Positions 37,488-46,731 of a stretch of 57,032 nt of DNA are shown here, in pieces; position 1 is the first letter of the stretch, and every line of letters begins with the position of its first letter. Both the position numbers and the translations under genes were made by a program. The stretch lies in assembly GCA_023250955.1 (NCBI GenBank), contig JAHEZQ010000028.1, positions 1 to 57,032 of the forward strand. Direction: 5' to 3'. The notes under the pieces are model-generated. The model saw nothing but the letters and a program-made list of their open reading frames with translations, did no database searches and was not told the origin of the DNA. Source of the stretch: Melioribacter sp. (GTDB lineage: Bacteria; Bacteroidota; Ignavibacteria; Ignavibacteriales; Melioribacteraceae).

Positions 37488-37877
37488 TTTGAACCCTCAC
37501 TGTTTTAATATTTCCAATGATTTTCTACAAAACTGATGAAGCTTAAGTTTCTTCTTTCTTAATAATTTTTTTGATACGAAAAGTTTTTTTGCGGCAACAA
37601 ATATATGAAAATATGAACTCGAATGATTATTCAAATTTTATAAGGGAAATCAAATGTTAAAAAATCTTAAAAATGAATTACCAACCTTAAATAATTTTAT
37701 ATCAACATGAATAATGGCGATATTATCGTCCAAAATATAACATTCGTTGGATTTTACATAAAAATTGTACGTTACTGAGAACCTTGATTTTATTAAACCG
37801 TATTCAAGCTCACTAGGTCTAAATGATGACGATGATTTCAAAAAAGTTTTTCATATCTAAAAATAAACGGAGGTAAA
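37488..37877. other. 390-bp intergenic region between moxR and the Spy-like gene
   Basis: No gene is convincing; a 63-codon minus-strand frame at 37650-37841 has no recognisable features. The region must contain the divergent promoters for the Bat operon (-7 candidate at 37598-37605) and for the efflux operon. A short palindrome, CGATATTATCG, lies at about 37708-37718. No -35/-10 pair for the plus-strand genes could be assigned. Confidence 0.5.
37598..37605 (-). promoter_or_regulatory. Candidate -7 element for the Bat operon
   Basis: TATATTTG on the minus strand fits TAnnTTTG. It would give a leader of about 100 nt before moxR. No good -35 is seen at the 17-bp position, so confidence is low. 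Confidence 0.35.
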
Positions 37878-38237
37878 ATGTCAAAGTTAATTTTAACCAT
37901 AATATTATTTGTATTTGTTAGTACTATGGCAAGCGCACAGATGAGAATGAGTCCAACCGATAGGGCAAAGCAATTAGGAGAAACATTAAAACTGAACAAC
38001 GATCAAATAAAAAAGGTCGAAAATATTTTAACTAAACAACAAGATCAATTTTCAAAAATGATGAATGGCGGAGATTTCCGTAATGAAGAAACAAGGAATA
38101 AAATGATGAAGATGAGAGAAGAATCCGAAAAAGAAATAATGAAAATCTTAAACACAAAACAAAAGGTTGAATACAAAAAGTTTATTGAAGAACAAAAGAA
38201 GAGAATGGAAGAAAGAAGACAAAACAGAAATAATTAA
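37878..38237 (+). CDS. Small periplasmic Spy/CpxP-like protein
   Basis: 119 residues: signal peptide (about 1-20, ending ASA), then a charged, all-helical, Met-rich domain (DRAKQLGETLKLNNDQ, MMKMREESEKEIMKIL) of the Spy/CpxP/LTXXQ kind. GGAGG lies 7 nt before the ATG. It is first in an operon with an efflux pump, so it may sense or buffer envelope stress or metal. The family call is by pattern. Confidence 0.65.
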   Translation: MSKLILTIILFVFVSTMASAQMRMSPTDRAKQLGETLKLNNDQIKKVENILTKQQDQFSKMMNGGDFRNEETRNKMMKMREESEKEIMKILNTKQKVEYKKFIEEQKKRMEERRQNRNN

Positions 38238-38275
38238 AGAAAAACAAATTCAAACATTATTATTAGAGAACAATC

Positions 38276-39610
38276 ATGAAAAAAAAGGTAATTATAATTT
38301 CCTCAGTTGTAATAGGTTTGTTAATTGTTGCTTACTTTTTATTTTTTCGAGGAGATTCAAAGGAAACAAAATTTTCGTATGTACAAATTTCAAGGGGTGA
38401 TTTAAATGTTATTATCAGCAGTTCAGGAACGATCCAAGCTATCAAAACCGTCGACGTTGGAACTCAAGTCTCAGGAAAAATAGATAGACTTCTTGTTGAT
38501 TTTAATAGTCAAGTAAGAAAGGGACAACTATTAGCTGTTATTGATACAGTAGTTTTAGCAGCTTCGTTAAGGGACGCTCAGTCTAGTCTTGATAGAGCTA
38601 AAGCGCAATATGACCAGGCAGTTGCTGTTCACGAGAGAAACAAGCAGCTCTTCGAAAAGAAATTTATGAACGAAGTGGATTTTATTGCATCTAAGACAAA
38701 CGTTCAAGTTTTGCTTGCAACTCAAAAATCAGCAGTGACCGCACTAGATAGAGCAAAATTAAATTTGAACTACGCCTATATCTATTCTCCAATCTCGGGA
38801 ACCATAATCAACCGAAGTGTTGAACAAGGACAGACCGTTGCAGCAAGTTTATCCGCACCTACAATATTCACAATTGCCGAAGATCTCTCATTGATGCGTA
38901 TATTAACCAATGTAGATGAAAGCGATATTGGCCAAATAAAAGTGGGGCAAAAGGTTCAATTCACTGTTCAAGCTCAACAAGGTAAAAAATTTGATGGTGA
39001 AGTTACTCAGATCAGGCTAAATCCCAATGTTGTATCAAACGTTGTTAATTATGTAGTTGTTGTCCAGGCTGATAATAAAGAAAGACTTTTGTTACCCGGA
39101 ATGACAGCTACAGTAGATTTTTATGTTGACTACAGAGAAAAAGTTCTTCTAGTTCCTAATGTCGCTTTACGATTTCAGCCGACAGAAGAGATGACTGCTG
39201 AATATGCAAAGAATAGAGAAAAAGAAATAGCAAATTTGCCGGATAGTGTTAAGAAGAGAATGCAGCAATTTGGCGGAGGTCAATTCAATCAAGGAGCTAC
39301 GAGCAATGGTGGCGGTCAATTCATGGGAATGGGCGGAGGCGGAAATAATAGCGGCCGCAGAAGAAATGCAAGCAGGGTATGGTATTACGATGAAAATAAT
39401 AAATTGCAAATGAGCATGGTCTTTGCCGGCTTAACAGACGGGAAAAATACAGAGATTGTTAGAGGAAGAAATTTGAAAGAAGGAATGAAAGTAATATCCG
39501 GAATAATTGAAAACCAAACTTCGACTACAACAACGTCAACAAATCCTTTTAACCCAACTCAACAAGGTGGAAATCGTGGGCCTGGTGGCGGGTTTGTTAG
39601 AGGATTTTAG
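38276..39610 (+). CDS. Efflux RND/ABC periplasmic adaptor (HlyD/MacA family)
   Basis: 444 residues: an N-terminal anchor helix (about 4-23), a barrel-sandwich with VDVGTQVSGKIDRLLVDFNS, a helical hairpin (about 90-155), a beta barrel (TVQAQQGKKFDGEVTQI), and a long Gly/Asn-rich segment (about 335-365) before the final domain. The Gly/Asn/Arg-rich tail (NRGPGGGFVRGF) is unusual for MacA. It lies 38 nt after the Spy-like gene and connects the MacB-like transporter to the TolC-like channel. Confidence 0.9.
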   Translation: MKKKVIIISSVVIGLLIVAYFLFFRGDSKETKFSYVQISRGDLNVIISSSGTIQAIKTVDVGTQVSGKIDRLLVDFNSQVRKGQLLAVIDTVVLAASLRDAQSSLDRAKAQYDQAVAVHERNKQLFEKKFMNEVDFIASKTNVQVLLATQKSAVTALDRAKLNLNYAYIYSPISGTIINRSVEQGQTVAASLSAPTIFTIAEDLSLMRILTNVDESDIGQIKVGQKVQFTVQAQQGKKFDGEVTQIRLNPNVVSNVVNYVVVVQADNKERLLLPGMTATVDFYVDYREKVLLVPNVALRFQPTEEMTAEYAKNREKEIANLPDSVKKRMQQFGGGQFNQGATSNGGGQFMGMGGGGNNSGRRRNASRVWYYDENNKLQMSMVFAGLTDGKNTEIVRGRNLKEGMKVISGIIENQTSTTTTSTNPFNPTQQGGNRGPGGGFVRGF

Positions 39611-39624
39611 CAGGAGATAAAATA

Positions 39625-40377
39625 TTGGAAACCACTTTAATTAAAACTGTAGATCTAACTAAGACATATAATGTTGGCGAAATTGATGTGCATGCATTAA
39701 AATCGGTGAGCATCACTATAAACAAAGGTGAGTTTGTAGCTATCATGGGTGCATCCGGCTCCGGTAAATCAACACTGATGAATTTATTGGGATGTCTTGA
39801 TATGCCAACCTCGGGAGATTATTTCCTCGATGGTATTAACACAAGTAAACTACCGCAGAATGAATACGCAAATATTCGAAATCAGAAAATCGGTTTTGTG
39901 TTTCAGGGATTTAATTTACTTCCGCGAACAACTGCTCTTGAGAACGTTGAACTTCCTTTGATGTATGACCGGCTAGAAAAAGTAAAAAATCATCAGAAGC
40001 AGGCTACAGAAGCATTAATAAGAGTTGGTCTTGGAGATAGAATGCATCATATACCAAGTCAATTATCCGGTGGACAGCAGCAAAGAGTAGCACTTGCAAG
40101 AGCATTAGTAAATGAACCATCATTGATTTTAGCAGATGAACCAACCGGTAATTTGGACAGCGTAACATCTGTTGAAGTTTTTAATCTCTTTCAAAAATTA
40201 AATGATGAGGGAATTACAATTGTAATGGTTACTCATGAAAGAGATTTTGCGGCTTTCGCAAAAAGAATTATTGAAATGCGTGATGGAAGAGTAATTAGAG
40301 ATGCAAAAATTAAGGACCGATTAAACGCTGAAGAAGAATTGAAAAAAGTAATTGCTGAAGCCGAAATAGCAGAATAG
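39625..40377 (+). CDS. ABC transporter ATP-binding protein (MacB/LolD type)
   Basis: 250 residues: Walker A GASGSGKST (about 42-50), Q-loop FQGFNLLPR, signature LSGGQQQR, Walker B LILADEPTGNLDS and H-loop TH. It starts with TTG (39625), 14 nt after the adaptor stop, with AGGAG (39611-39615) just upstream. It powers the MacB-like permease encoded next, where ATPase and permease are separate proteins. Confidence 0.93.
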   Translation: METTLIKTVDLTKTYNVGEIDVHALKSVSITINKGEFVAIMGASGSGKSTLMNLLGCLDMPTSGDYFLDGINTSKLPQNEYANIRNQKIGFVFQGFNLLPRTTALENVELPLMYDRLEKVKNHQKQATEALIRVGLGDRMHHIPSQLSGGQQQRVALARALVNEPSLILADEPTGNLDSVTSVEVFNLFQKLNDEGITIVMVTHERDFAAFAKRIIEMRDGRVIRDAKIKDRLNAEEELKKVIAEAEIAE

Positions 40378-40390
40378 AAGGAATAATAAA

Positions 40391-41611
40391 ATGAAAGCAA
40401 AAATTATATTAAAAGTCGCAACCAGAAGCATTATGAAATCGCGGATGAGAAGTTTATTAACCGCCCTGGGAATTATCATAGGTGTTGCCGCGGTTGTAGT
40501 AATGGTTGCAATTGGAGACGGTGCACAGCAAAAGGTTGAAGATCAAATCGCAATGCTGGGTTCTAACTTAATAATTATAACACCTGGTGCTTCAAATAGT
40601 GGTGGTGTTAATAGAGGAATGGGAACTTTCAATAGATTTACTTGGGAAGATGTTGATAAAATAAAAAACGAAGCAACTTTAATTAAGGGTGTTACTCCTA
40701 TTGTTCAATCAGGCGGACAAGTTATTGGCGGAGTTGGAAATTGGTTTACAAGAATTCAAGGTGTCTCTCCCGATTATCTCGAAATTCGTTCGTGGCCTTT
40801 GTCTAGTGGTGAATTCTTTACTGAAAGAGACGTGATGGCAAGAGCTAAAGTCTGCGTACTCGGTTCAGATATTGTTAAAAATTTATTTCCTAACGATGAT
40901 CCGGTAGGACAGCAGATTAGAATCCGTAATACTCCGTTTAGAGTTATCGGCGTTCTAAAATCTAAAGGACAAAGTTCAGTCGGAACTAGTAATGATGATA
41001 TTATTTTAGCTCCTTCAAGAACCGTGGGAGACCGCCTCTCCGGTGATCATATGCGAATTGGTTCTATACAAGTAAGTGCAATTTCTAACGATAAAATTCC
41101 TGCTGTAATTGCTGAATTGAAAAGTATAATGAGAGAAGCACATAAACTAACTCAAGGCGAAGAAGACGATTTTACAATTCAGGATCAGTCGGATCTATCT
41201 GAAACTGCAACCGCAACATCACGCATACTAACAATTCTTTTAGCATCCGTAGCGGGTGTATCTCTTGTCGTTGGCGGAATCGGAATTATGAATATTATGC
41301 TTGTATCAGTTACAGAAAGAACTAGAGAAATTGGAATTAGATTATCAATAGGAGCTAGAGCTTCCGATATTCTAGTTCAGTTTTTAACCGAAGCTATTGT
41401 ATTAAGTTTATCGGGAGGAGTGATTGGCGTCTTGCTCTCATTTTTAATTGCGTATCTATTGAATAACTATACAAGTCAATCGGCATATATTAGACCGCAG
41501 ATAATAATGATTGCATTCGGATTTGCTGGAGCAATAGGAATATTTTTTGGATATTATCCGGCAAGAAAAGCTTCGGCATTAAATCCTATTGATGCTTTAA
41601 GGTATGAATGA
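40391..41611 (+). CDS. ABC transporter permease (MacB/FtsX type)
   Basis: 406 residues: an N-terminal transmembrane helix (about 20-42), a MacB periplasmic core domain (about 45-250), and a three-helix FtsX domain (about 280-400) with LVVGGIGIMNIMLVSVTERTRE, the family hallmark. It acts as a mechanotransmission pump for antibiotics, peptides or other substrates. Confidence 0.93.
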   Translation: MKAKIILKVATRSIMKSRMRSLLTALGIIIGVAAVVVMVAIGDGAQQKVEDQIAMLGSNLIIITPGASNSGGVNRGMGTFNRFTWEDVDKIKNEATLIKGVTPIVQSGGQVIGGVGNWFTRIQGVSPDYLEIRSWPLSSGEFFTERDVMARAKVCVLGSDIVKNLFPNDDPVGQQIRIRNTPFRVIGVLKSKGQSSVGTSNDDIILAPSRTVGDRLSGDHMRIGSIQVSAISNDKIPAVIAELKSIMREAHKLTQGEEDDFTIQDQSDLSETATATSRILTILLASVAGVSLVVGGIGIMNIMLVSVTERTREIGIRLSIGARASDILVQFLTEAIVLSLSGGVIGVLLSFLIAYLLNNYTSQSAYIRPQIIMIAFGFAGAIGIFFGYYPARKASALNPIDALRYE

Positions 41612-41683
41612 TTTTTTTAATTAAAATAAATTAGTGATCAGAAATTTGATCAATACAAGTTCACAAAAAATTGGGATGAGCTG

Positions 41684-43015
41684 ATGAAATTTGTAAAAAT
41701 ATTTTTCTTACTAAGTTTTACTTTTGTATTTGTAGCAGGCGTTTATGGCCAAGAAAAAATAACTTTAAGCAGTGCCATTACGACCGCCCTAAATCAAAAT
41801 ACATCAGTTATAAAAAGTACAAATAGTTTAGAAACTTCCGTTGCTTCTCTTAAGAATGCTTATGGGAGTTTATTACCGACGGTTAATTTCAGCAGCGGAT
41901 GGAACTGGCAAAGAACGAGCAGTTCAGGAAGTACTGTACTAGATTTTTTCGGCAATCCTCAGACTTTAGGAGCTTCGGAAACTGATTCCAGAAGTTACAG
42001 TATGTCTTTAGGCGGAAGTGTAACTCTTTTTGACGGGCTTGCTAATATCTCTACAATTAATCAGAGGAAGAACGATCTTCAAGCAGCTAAATATGATTTG
42101 GAAAAACTTCGGGCAGATGTAATTCTTCAAACAGTTAACCTCTTCATTTCCATAATAAATAATGAAAAGATCTTGAAATTTCAGACCGAGGATGTAAAGT
42201 ATAATGAAGATCTACTGACTAAAGTAAAGGAAATGTATGATCTCAGAATGAAAGCAAATGTAGATTTGTATTCACAGGAATATCAAACGTCAAATTCAAG
42301 ATTAGCTTATCTTCAAGCAAAAAGTAATTATGAAAAATCAAAAATCACTTTCCTAAATTATTTATCTAAAGATATTTTAAAAGATTATACGTTCGAAATG
42401 GACTCTTCATATTTACCTGGATCAATAAAAAATATTGATAACATTGATGCACTTATACAAACTGCTTTAGATAATAGAAATGACTATCAGAGTTCTAAAT
42501 TAAAATTGGAAAGTTCTGAATACCAGCTAACTATTGCCAGAGGTGGCTTGCTTCCAAGTTTAAGTGGAAATTATAATTTTTCTACCAGTGCTACTCAGCC
42601 TACTGATTTATTTAATAGAAGGGTTTATAGTTTTGGTTTATCACTTAGTTTTCCAATTTTTTCCAGATGGAGTACAGAACTTGCAATGCAGACTGCTTCG
42701 GTATTAAATAAAAATAGTAATGAAGACTTAAATGCTTTGGAAAGACAAATTAAAAGCGATTTGAAAAATGCTGTTCTGGATTTACAAACTGCAAAACTAC
42801 AATTAGAAGCTACAAGAGCAGGATTAAAATCCGCAAAAGAAACTTGGGAAATCAAACGCGATTCTTACACACTCGGTTCTGCAACTTTTATTGACCAACA
42901 GCAATCCTACCGAGATTATATTCAAGCAACTAATAATAATATAGCCAGCGAATCAAATTATCTTTACAGGCAATTTGGATTGCTAAGCGCTTTGGGATTG
43001 CTTAAAAGCGAGTAA
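41684..43015 (+). CDS. TolC-family outer-membrane efflux protein
   Basis: 443 residues: a signal peptide (about 1-22), two TolC-type repeats with ALNQNTSVIKS and ALDNRNDYQSSKLKLE, and long helices. It completes a tripartite pump with the three preceding genes. A strong terminator follows within 30 nt, closing the operon. Confidence 0.9.
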   Translation: MKFVKIFFLLSFTFVFVAGVYGQEKITLSSAITTALNQNTSVIKSTNSLETSVASLKNAYGSLLPTVNFSSGWNWQRTSSSGSTVLDFFGNPQTLGASETDSRSYSMSLGGSVTLFDGLANISTINQRKNDLQAAKYDLEKLRADVILQTVNLFISIINNEKILKFQTEDVKYNEDLLTKVKEMYDLRMKANVDLYSQEYQTSNSRLAYLQAKSNYEKSKITFLNYLSKDILKDYTFEMDSSYLPGSIKNIDNIDALIQTALDNRNDYQSSKLKLESSEYQLTIARGGLLPSLSGNYNFSTSATQPTDLFNRRVYSFGLSLSFPIFSRWSTELAMQTASVLNKNSNEDLNALERQIKSDLKNAVLDLQTAKLQLEATRAGLKSAKETWEIKRDSYTLGSATFIDQQQSYRDYIQATNNNIASESNYLYRQFGLLSALGLLKSE

Positions 43016-43041
43016 TATAAATTTTTATAGTAGTTAACTTA

Positions 43042-43067
43042 AAATGCTGAAGTCTTCTTCAGCATTT
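43042..43067. terminator. Terminator between the TolC-like and RlmI-like genes
   Basis: An 11-bp perfect stem AAATGCTGAAG / CTTCAGCATTT with a TCTT loop is followed on the plus strand by TTATTTT. On the minus strand an A/T-rich tail also follows, so it may serve both convergent genes. Confidence 0.85.
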
Positions 43068-44243
43068 TTATTTTGTGGGAATCCTTACCGCTGCGAATTT
43101 CAAATAAACCGTCTCTTCCATTGCCGGTAATGACGGATGATCTAAAGAAGAATTATTAAAATAGAAGAGCTGTATTTTCTTTCCAGCTTTAATAGCCGCT
43201 GTATTGATTGCATCCAAAAACATTTCTTCTTTAAGATGATGAGAACATGAAGAAGTAAAAAGCAATCCGTCATCCTTCAATAGATTTATAGCAAGACGAT
43301 TCAATTTTTCGTAACCCTTGATTGCGGTTGCTAATGTTTTTTTGTTCTTGGCAAACGCTGGTGGATCTAAGTTGATAACATCAAATGTTTTCTTATCCGA
43401 ATTACATTTCTCCAAGTAATCAAAAACATCGGATAGAATAAATTCTGTTTTGCAATCGAAACCGTTAAGTGAAAAGTTTTCTTGTGTATTTTTTATTTCT
43501 TCAGAAGATGAATCAACAAATACAATTTCTTTTGCTTTGTTATAAGCAGCATGCAAACCAAATCCGCCGGAATTACAGAAACAATCAAGCACTGATTTGT
43601 TTTTGCAGAATTTCCCAAAGAATTCGCGGTTATCACATTGATCGAAATAAAAACCGGTTTTGTGTCCGGTTGCAAAATTGATCTTGTATTTCACTTTCCC
43701 ATCAGAAATAATCTCTTCGTTCATCTCACCAAGATAAATTTTATTCTCTTCCGGCAATCCCTCCAGCTTACGGAAGTATTCCTCTCCTTTTGCAAATATA
43801 TCTTTAGCAGAAAAATCTTCACGTAATATTCTTGTTATTAATTCTATATTCTTTTCCATTCCGGCAGAATAAACTTGAAGTACAAAAGTATCATTGTACT
43901 TATCAATTATAAGTCCCGGTAAAAAATCACTTTCACTAAAAACCATACGGAATGATTTACGTTCAGGATAAATTCTATTTCTGAATTCAAATGCTGCATT
44001 TAATCTAACACGGAATACTTTTTCAAGATCAACTAATTCTTCATTAGAAATAATGCGTACGGCAATTAAAGAATTGCCGTTATAAAATCCGCTTCCAATA
44101 AAATTATTCTTTGAATCAAACACCTGAACAAGTTCACCGTTGGAAATTCCCCCTTCAACTTTGGCTATTTCATTGCTGAAGACCCAGAGATGCCCTTGTT
44201 TTATTCTACGTTCTTCATTTTTCCTTAATACTACTTTTACCAT
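43068..44243 (-). CDS. Class I rRNA methyltransferase, RlmI-like (PUA + SAM)
   Basis: 391 residues: an N-terminal PUA-like domain (KVVLRKNEERRIKQGHLWVFSNEI in two parts), an RlmI-like middle domain with LPGLIIDKYND, and a SAM-binding domain with VLDCFCNSGGFGLHA and VINLDPPAFAKNK. E. coli RlmI methylates 23S rRNA C1962. The start is set at 44243, where the PUA domain begins; an upstream in-frame ATG at 44342 would add 33 residues that cross a palindrome. Confidence 0.88.
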   Translation of the reverse strand: MVKVVLRKNEERRIKQGHLWVFSNEIAKVEGGISNGELVQVFDSKNNFIGSGFYNGNSLIAVRIISNEELVDLEKVFRVRLNAAFEFRNRIYPERKSFRMVFSESDFLPGLIIDKYNDTFVLQVYSAGMEKNIELITRILREDFSAKDIFAKGEEYFRKLEGLPEENKIYLGEMNEEIISDGKVKYKINFATGHKTGFYFDQCDNREFFGKFCKNKSVLDCFCNSGGFGLHAAYNKAKEIVFVDSSSEEIKNTQENFSLNGFDCKTEFILSDVFDYLEKCNSDKKTFDVINLDPPAFAKNKKTLATAIKGYEKLNRLAINLLKDDGLLFTSSCSHHLKEEMFLDAINTAAIKAGKKIQLFYFNNSSLDHPSLPAMEETVYLKFAAVRIPTK

Positions 44244-44275
44244 TTTTTTCTCAATTATTAGGTTAAATATACGCT

Positions 44276-44303
44276 GTAAAGACGAAGTATGCTTCGTCTC
44301 AAC
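44276..44303. repeat. GTARAGACG palindrome, copy 1
   Basis: GTAAAGACGAAG (44276-44287), then TATG, then CTTCGTCTCAAC (44292-44303). The inner GACGAAG/CTTCGTC is perfect and the outer part has two mismatches. It lies in the divergent gap between the RlmI-like gene and the OB-fold lipoprotein gene, just upstream of a TAnnTTTG site. Confidence 0.8.
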
Positions 44304-44317
44304 GAATATTATTTTAT

Positions 44318-44325
44318 TATATTTG
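44318..44325 (+). promoter_or_regulatory. -7 element upstream of the OB-fold lipoprotein gene
   Basis: TATATTTG matches TAnnTTTG and sits 33 nt before the ATG. The palindrome occupies the -35 zone, where no TTGACA-like match exists. Confidence 0.45.
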
Positions 44326-44357
44326 TGCCACAAAATTTTCAAATAAAGGAAAACATA

Positions 44358-45068
44358 ATGAGATCGAAATTATTAATGGTATTATTATCAGTTATTTTCA
44401 TTGTTACTGCATGTAATAAACAAGAAGAACCGAAACAAACTGAGGTTACTAAGAATTCAAATGTTCATCAAATTATTGTAGAAGAAGCAATTCAAGTAAG
44501 CGGATATACATATATCAGAGCTAATGAAAGCGGCAAAGAATATTGGATGGCTGTAACTACCATGGATGTTAAAAAAGGCGAAACTCTTTACTACGAAGGT
44601 TCAATGGAAATGAAAGATTTTGAAAGTAAAGAACTGAAAAGAAAATTTGATTCAATCTTTTTTGCAGATAATGTTAGTAAAATTCCTCCTGTGAATGCCG
44701 GAAACAATATTAAAGCATCTCCACAAAAACCTTCTATTGAAAAAGAGAATATTTCTATTGCACCGGTAGCTGGTGGAATAACAGTCGCACAACTTTTTTC
44801 AAACCCAAATTCTTATGCCGGTAAAATAGTTAAGATAAAAGGTAAAGTTGTAAAGACTAACTTCGGTATAATGAAAACTAATTGGATTCATATTCAGGAT
44901 GGAACAAGTACCGGTTCAGATTTCGATTTAACTGTTACCACAAATGATAATGTAAACGTGGGTGATATTGTTACGTTCGAAGGAAGTATAGTTTTGAATA
45001 AAGATTTCGGATACGGTTATTCATACAAAGTGCTTTTGGAGAATGCAAAAGCAAATAAAAGTTTATAA
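44358..45068 (+). CDS. OB-fold-like lipoprotein
   Basis: 236 residues: a lipoprotein signal ending FIVTAC (Cys near 19), a middle domain (about 40-110), a Pro/Lys linker, and a C-terminal OB-fold-like domain (about 130-230) with AGKIVKIKGKVVKTNFG and DIVTFEGSIVLNKDFGYGY. The start at 44358 follows AAAGGA; an upstream ATG at 44289 lies inside the palindrome. Function is unknown; such domains can bind nucleic acid or oligosaccharide. Confidence 0.7.
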   Translation: MRSKLLMVLLSVIFIVTACNKQEEPKQTEVTKNSNVHQIIVEEAIQVSGYTYIRANESGKEYWMAVTTMDVKKGETLYYEGSMEMKDFESKELKRKFDSIFFADNVSKIPPVNAGNNIKASPQKPSIEKENISIAPVAGGITVAQLFSNPNSYAGKIVKIKGKVVKTNFGIMKTNWIHIQDGTSTGSDFDLTVTTNDNVNVGDIVTFEGSIVLNKDFGYGYSYKVLLENAKANKSL

Positions 45069-45085
45069 GTCCTAACAAATTCTTC

Positions 45086-45117
45086 AAGTGCAATTTTCTT
45101 AGTAGAATTTTGCGCTT
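45086..45117 (+). terminator. Probable terminator of the OB-fold lipoprotein gene
   Basis: An 8-bp stem AAGTGCAA (45086-45093) / TTGCGCTT (45110-45117) with one G-U pair and a 16-nt loop, followed by TTTAATTTT. It lies about 20 nt after the stop codon. Confidence 0.5.
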
Positions 45118-45168
45118 TTTAATTTTAAAGGGTGATGATGAAATTAAATATTTTAAGAAAGGATTAAC

Positions 45169-45621
45169 TTGAGTAAAAATAAATCAACTTGGGAAAAAGG
45201 AAAAGGTAAGCTTGGATCTCTTACCCCGCTTATTGGAAAGTGGAAAGCTGAAACTGAATCACCAATGGGACATTTGATTTGTACTCGCTCTTTTGAATCA
45301 ATTCTTGGCGGCAAATATGTTCAGTTAAATGCTTCCTGGAAATTCGCAAAATATTCTTATGAAGAGGTCGCACTTTACGGCGTGGATAAGGATAAGAAGT
45401 TATCATTCTGGTCATTTACTAATGATGGGAAACAATCGCAAGGAAAATTATCCAAGGCTGAGGACGTGCATCCTGAAGCAATTTGTTTTGAAGCACAAAT
45501 GCCTGCAGGTCTTGCAAGAATGATTTATTGGCCCGATGATGATGAAGGATTTTATTGGGCGGTTGAATCAAAAACAAAAAAGGGTTGGAATAGATTTACA
45601 AAACATCATTACACAAAATAA
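45169..45621 (+). CDS. Lipocalin-like/DUF1579-type small protein
   Basis: 150 residues, no signal peptide. The start of the fold, LTPLIGKWKAETESPMG, and the order of beta strands suggest a small beta-barrel of the DUF1579/THAP4-like heme-binding sort. It starts with TTG; GAAAGGA lies just upstream. Function is not clear. Confidence 0.6.
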   Translation: MSKNKSTWEKGKGKLGSLTPLIGKWKAETESPMGHLICTRSFESILGGKYVQLNASWKFAKYSYEEVALYGVDKDKKLSFWSFTNDGKQSQGKLSKAEDVHPEAICFEAQMPAGLARMIYWPDDDEGFYWAVESKTKKGWNRFTKHHYTK

Positions 45622-45623
45622 AA

Positions 45624-46646
45624 ATGAAAAAACAATTCGTTCATATAAATAAAATATTGTTCCTTATTACAATTTTTATCTCTATTGTTTCATGCAAGGA
45701 TAAATCAGCAACAACCGAACCTGATGTTAATTATGAAAGCGTATTTCTCTATTCGCCGATGGATGTTGACAAGATTCAATGGCTTGATCCGCTTGGTTGG
45801 ATGAACCCCGTTGGGCATACATTTCCCACCGACCATGTCTATTTTAATTTCAATATGAGAACACCTACATGGGAGACAAGAACAAATTACATTTTACCTA
45901 TTTATGCACCTGCTTCAGGAAAAATTGATTGGTACTTAATGGATAATGGACGAAATGATGACTCCAAAGTAATGATAAAAGTTAATTCTACATTTTCGTA
46001 CTACTTAGATCATATCATTCTTGATTCTGCGTTCGTACTCGGTTCCATTGTTACTGCCGGAGAAAAAATTGGAACGACTGCACGAAGCGGAAGTGTTGAT
46101 CTTGGTGTAATAAACGAAAAAATAACGCTGGCAGGATTCGTCAATCCGGCACGTTACCCCGGATCAATACATTGCGATTCGCCTTATAAATATTTTCAAG
46201 AACCATTAAAAAGCAAACTCTATTCAATGGTAAAACGAAACGCTCCGGATAAGGATGGTAAAATTGATTATGATGTTCGAGGACGATTAATTGGAAATTG
46301 GTTTCATGAAAGTGTAAGAATTGAAGACAGCATGGGACCGTTAGCATGGCCCAAAGAAATTGCTTTTGCACCAGATCTGTACGAACCTTCACAAATGATT
46401 CTTTCTTTTGGAGGATATGTTGGAATAGTGGGTAAGTTCAAACCATCAATCAGCGATCCTAATCCTTCACAAGTTTCTGTTAGCAGTGGTAAAGTAATTT
46501 ACCATGTAAATTACTTAGAATTTGGATATGCAGGATTGTTGGCGGTTCAACTTATAGATGATATTAGAATGAAAGTAGAATTCTTTCCGAATAAGACAGG
46601 AGACACTGCGGAATTTGACGGCAACGCTTTTATTTATACCAGATAA
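45624..46646 (+). CDS. Lipoprotein with degenerate M23 (LytM)-like domain
   Basis: 340 residues: a lipoprotein signal ending SIVSC (Cys near 24). The region with GHTFPTDHVYFNF, YAPASGKIDWY, YYLDHI and GEKIGTTARSGSVDLGV follows the order of M23 peptidases, but the canonical HxGxD is HTFPTD and the HxH is only DHI, so the zinc site may be changed. The C-terminal third is unrecognised. It starts 2 nt after the previous stop. Confidence 0.55.
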   Translation: MKKQFVHINKILFLITIFISIVSCKDKSATTEPDVNYESVFLYSPMDVDKIQWLDPLGWMNPVGHTFPTDHVYFNFNMRTPTWETRTNYILPIYAPASGKIDWYLMDNGRNDDSKVMIKVNSTFSYYLDHIILDSAFVLGSIVTAGEKIGTTARSGSVDLGVINEKITLAGFVNPARYPGSIHCDSPYKYFQEPLKSKLYSMVKRNAPDKDGKIDYDVRGRLIGNWFHESVRIEDSMGPLAWPKEIAFAPDLYEPSQMILSFGGYVGIVGKFKPSISDPNPSQVSVSSGKVIYHVNYLEFGYAGLLAVQLIDDIRMKVEFFPNKTGDTAEFDGNAFIYTR

Positions 46647-46731
46647 AACTTTGATTTGGGAGTAATTATTATCTCTTTAAATAATTTATAAATAATTCTA
46701 AGTTGCATTCAGAAGTTGGGAAAATTTTACA

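Noticed and set aside
37650-37841. 63-codon minus-strand frame in the moxR intergenic region
   Set aside because: No ribosome site, no recognisable domain and AT-driven composition; it lies between two promoters.
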